Positions 53,679 to 54,909 of a DNA stretch of 54,909 bases are shown here, in pieces; positions within the stretch are counted from its first letter, which is position 1; every line of letters starts with the position of its first letter. Origin of the DNA: Clostridia bacterium (GTDB lineage Bacteria; Bacillota; Clostridia; TANB77; CAG-508). Made by a program: the position numbers and the translations under genes. Below the pieces are notes generated by a model that did not search any database, was not told the DNA's origin, and worked only from the letters and a program-made list of their open reading frames with translations. The stretch lies in contig JAAVXM010000046.1 in assembly GCA_022790575.1 (NCBI GenBank), forward strand, positions 1 through 54,909, in the 5' to 3' direction.

Positions 53679-54042
53679 AGAAAATAGAAATTGTGGCTGT
53701 ATGGACAACATGAGTGACAATGTAAGTAGTAGTTTTATTAAAGTTACTTCTTTTACAAATACTAATATTACTAGTTGCGATGCAGACCAACTTAATGCTA
53801 CTAGAGAAGAGATGATGGAAAGAATTAAATGCCTAAATTTTGCTATTATTGAGTTAGGATTATATCTTGATACTCATCCAGATGATGAAAAAGCTCTATG
53901 CCTACACAGAAAGTATTGTAAAGAATATAGAGATTTAACTGATAAATATCAAAAAGTTTATGGACCTTTGACAATTAAATTTCCATGTAATAAATGGAGA
54001 TGGCTTGAAGAACCATGGCCTTGGGAAAGGGGGAATTTTTAA
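53668..54042 (+). CDS. cotJB: Spore coat protein CotJB
   Basis: Second CotJ protein, 124 residues. The C-terminal 80 residues carry the CotJB pattern, MMERIKCLNFAIIELGLYLDTHPDDEKAL, with LHRKYCKEYRDLTDKYQKVYGPL and a Trp/Pro-rich end (KWRWLEEPWPWERG). The N-terminal 45 residues are Asn/Ser/Cys-rich and look specific to this lineage. The start ATG 53668 with GGGGAGGGG lies inside cotJA, indicating translational coupling. The stop abuts the cotJC start. Confidence 0.88.
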   Translation: MLDEENRNCGCMDNMSDNVSSSFIKVTSFTNTNITSCDADQLNATREEMMERIKCLNFAIIELGLYLDTHPDDEKALCLHRKYCKEYRDLTDKYQKVYGPLTIKFPCNKWRWLEEPWPWERGNF

Positions 54043-54249
54043 ATGTGGACTTATAATAAAATGTTAGAATACCCAGTTAATATTAAATGCACAGACCCTC
54101 GTCTTGCAAAAGTGATAATCAGCCAATATGGTGGACCAGATGGTGAATTAGCCGCTTCTTTGAGATATTTATCTCAAAGATTTGGAATGCCAGACCAAAA
54201 TGCTAAAGCTATATTAAATGATATTGGTACAGAAGAATTGGTTCCATAA
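54043..54249 (+). CDS. cotJC: Spore coat protein CotJC, truncated
   Basis: The 68 residues match the N-terminus of CotJC, a manganese-catalase-family coat protein: MWTYNKMLEYPVNIKCTDPRLAKVIISQYGGPDGELAASLRYL is typical (seen from residue 1 to 43) and DIGTEEL at the end is where the family continues AHLEM. Here the frame stops after EELVP. About 120-130 residues, with most metal ligands, are missing, and the DNA after it does not resume the family. The operon order cotJA-cotJB-cotJC is otherwise kept. It is probably inactive as a catalase. Confidence 0.82.
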   Translation: MWTYNKMLEYPVNIKCTDPRLAKVIISQYGGPDGELAASLRYLSQRFGMPDQNAKAILNDIGTEELVP

Positions 54250-54253
54250 TGTT

Positions 54254-54294
54254 GTCAATAGCTAAAGTCATTAATTACAATCTTAGCTATTGAC
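54254..54294 (+). terminator. Hairpin after truncated cotJC
   Basis: GTCAATAGCTAA (54254-54265) and TTAGCTATTGAC (54283-54294) form a perfect 12-bp stem, five bases after the cotJC stop. No T-run follows. It marks the junction between the coat operon and the foreign-looking sequence after it. Confidence 0.55.
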
Positions 54295-54326
54295 TGTAAA
54301 ATAAATCATTTTAATGGTAGATTAAG

Positions 54327-54401
54327 TTATATTTTTTTGCCTTCACATACTAGCCATTCACCGCTTTCCCAGTCGCCATAAGTTGATATCAATTTGTATT
54401 C
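54327..54401 (-). pseudogene. C-terminal relic of an unidentified gene, minus strand
   Basis: Read on the - strand, 24 codons give EYKLISTYGDWESGEWLVCEGKKI and then stop TAA, preceded by an in-frame stop. The Trp-rich pattern is not random and G/C use is higher than in the flanks, so I take it as the last piece of a dead gene. The family is not known to me. Confidence 0.4.
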
Positions 54402-54548
54402 CTACAATATTAATATACTTATCATAAACAAAATTTTTAGGCGAAAGTTCACCAAGTGTACTAAATTTTATAAAATTATAATAATGCAATTGACAAAAGA
54501 ACGAATGTTTGACAATATATGGCAAATAAGAAATGAGGTCGATATTAT

Positions 54549-54909
54549 ATGAATAATAAATTAATCGGAAATGAAAATAATATTGTATTTTATACTGATG
54601 ATGAAGATAATATTAAAGTTGAAGTCATGTTACAAGATGAAAATGTTTGGCTCGATATAGAATCTCTAGCAAAATTATTTAAAATAAACAGAACTGGAAT
54701 TACAAGACATATAAATAATATTTATAAAGATGAAGAATTAGAAGAAAATAGCACATGTGCAAAAATTGCACATATGGGTAACAATGGAAAACAACAGTAT
54801 TTTACAAGTTATTATAATTTAGATATGATAATTTCCATTGGATTTAGAGTAAATTCAAAACCTGCTATAAAATTTAGAACATGGGCAAATAAATTAATAA
54901 AAGAATATA
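54549..54909 (+). CDS. RhuM-family protein (partial, runs off the window)
   Basis: The frame from ATG 54549 is open to the window end (120 codons). It has the N-terminal pattern of the virulence RhuM family: NIVFYTDDEDNIKVEVMLQDENVWLDIESLAKLF, in parts VMLQDENVWLDIESLAKLF with a helix-turn-helix-like INRTGITRHINNI, then CAKIAHMGNNGKQQYFTSYYNLDMIISIGFRV and KFRTWANKLI. RhuM proteins are common in mobile islands and toxin-like loci but the role is unknown. A GAGG site precedes the ATG. The gene lies next to the truncated cotJC and a gene relic, consistent with an inserted segment. Confidence 0.8.
   Translation, partial: MNNKLIGNENNIVFYTDDEDNIKVEVMLQDENVWLDIESLAKLFKINRTGITRHINNIYKDEELEENSTCAKIAHMGNNGKQQYFTSYYNLDMIISIGFRVNSKPAIKFRTWANKLIKEY

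Noticed and set aside
54490..54520. TTGACA boxes ahead of the RhuM-type gene
   Set aside because: Neither box has a convincing -10 element at 16-18 bases.
1..54909. CRISPR array, tRNA or rRNA genes
   Set aside because: No regularly spaced repeats, cloverleaf-like sequences or conserved rRNA segments were found by reading.

Overview
The window looks like a chromosomal segment of an AT-rich, low-GC Gram-positive bacterium of the class Clostridia, most likely an uncultured gut-type lineage. The signs are a glycine T-box ahead of a single-chain glycyl-tRNA synthetase, strong AGGAGG-type ribosome binding sites, heavy use of AGA and ATA codons, the sporulation genes spoIIM and cotJA/cotJB, LexA with the Firmicutes-type layout, and near-complete co-orientation of genes on the + strand. 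I see no rRNA, tRNA or CRISPR array.

Layout. 1-490: edge of an insertion sequence on the - strand, then a consensus promoter and the T-box. 490-8653: glyQS, a small membrane protein, glmM, another small membrane protein, ftsY, a large UPF0182 membrane protein and a DUF5665 protein. 8725-10302: the first of two 5'-truncated prepilin-like surface protein genes. 10538-19463: a FemAB-type transferase, alanine racemase, a DUF1189 protein, ftsH, an uncharacterised protein, an EndoQ-like nuclease, spoIIM and xerD. 19528-20483: a PssD/PssE (Alg14/Alg13-like) pair. 20675-26721: ftsE, ftsX, two EnvC/PcsB-like M23 proteins, a CtpA/CtpB-type S41 protease and pgsA. 26823-31489: an accessory stretch with an AAA-ATPase/PD-(D/E)XK protein, an IS200/IS605 remnant, the second truncated prepilin-like gene, a thioredoxin-fold lipid- or membrane-anchored protein and the tail of a dead ATPase gene. 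31653-39811: greA, lexA, a GH18 protein, an unknown protein, a class A penicillin-binding protein and cysS. 39891-46555: a prepilin-like BspA/LRR protein, an O-antigen-ligase-like protein, argS and an acyltransferase. 46584-53237: ispE, a frameshifted sensor kinase, a DUF308 protein, feoA-feoB, an RsmB/NOP-type methyltransferase and tcdA. 53310-54909: the cotJ coat operon with a truncated cotJC, a gene relic, and the start of a RhuM-family gene.

How the genes fit together. The dominant theme is envelope building: precursor supply (glmM, alr, ispE), cross-bridge and polymerisation enzymes (FemAB, PBP1A), hydrolase control (FtsEX with two M23 partners and an S41 protease, GH18), membrane quality control and insertion (FtsH, FtsY), lipid synthesis (PgsA) and surface polymers or adhesins (PssDE, O-antigen ligase-like, LRR and prepilin-like proteins). 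EndoQ-SpoIIM-XerD keeps a gene order known from Bacillus, and CotJ points to an endospore-forming ancestry.

The most unusual signals are regulatory and genomic. Three intergenic regions carry the same TAGCAAG/CTTGCTA terminator hairpin whose 3' arm doubles as the -35 box of a promoter with an exact 17-base spacer, and a fourth (greA-lexA) repeats the design with another sequence. Two paralogous prepilin-like genes are cut at almost the same point, just inside the leader, and look like silent cassettes. A one-base insertion breaks the kinase G2 box, and cotJC stops after about a third of its length.
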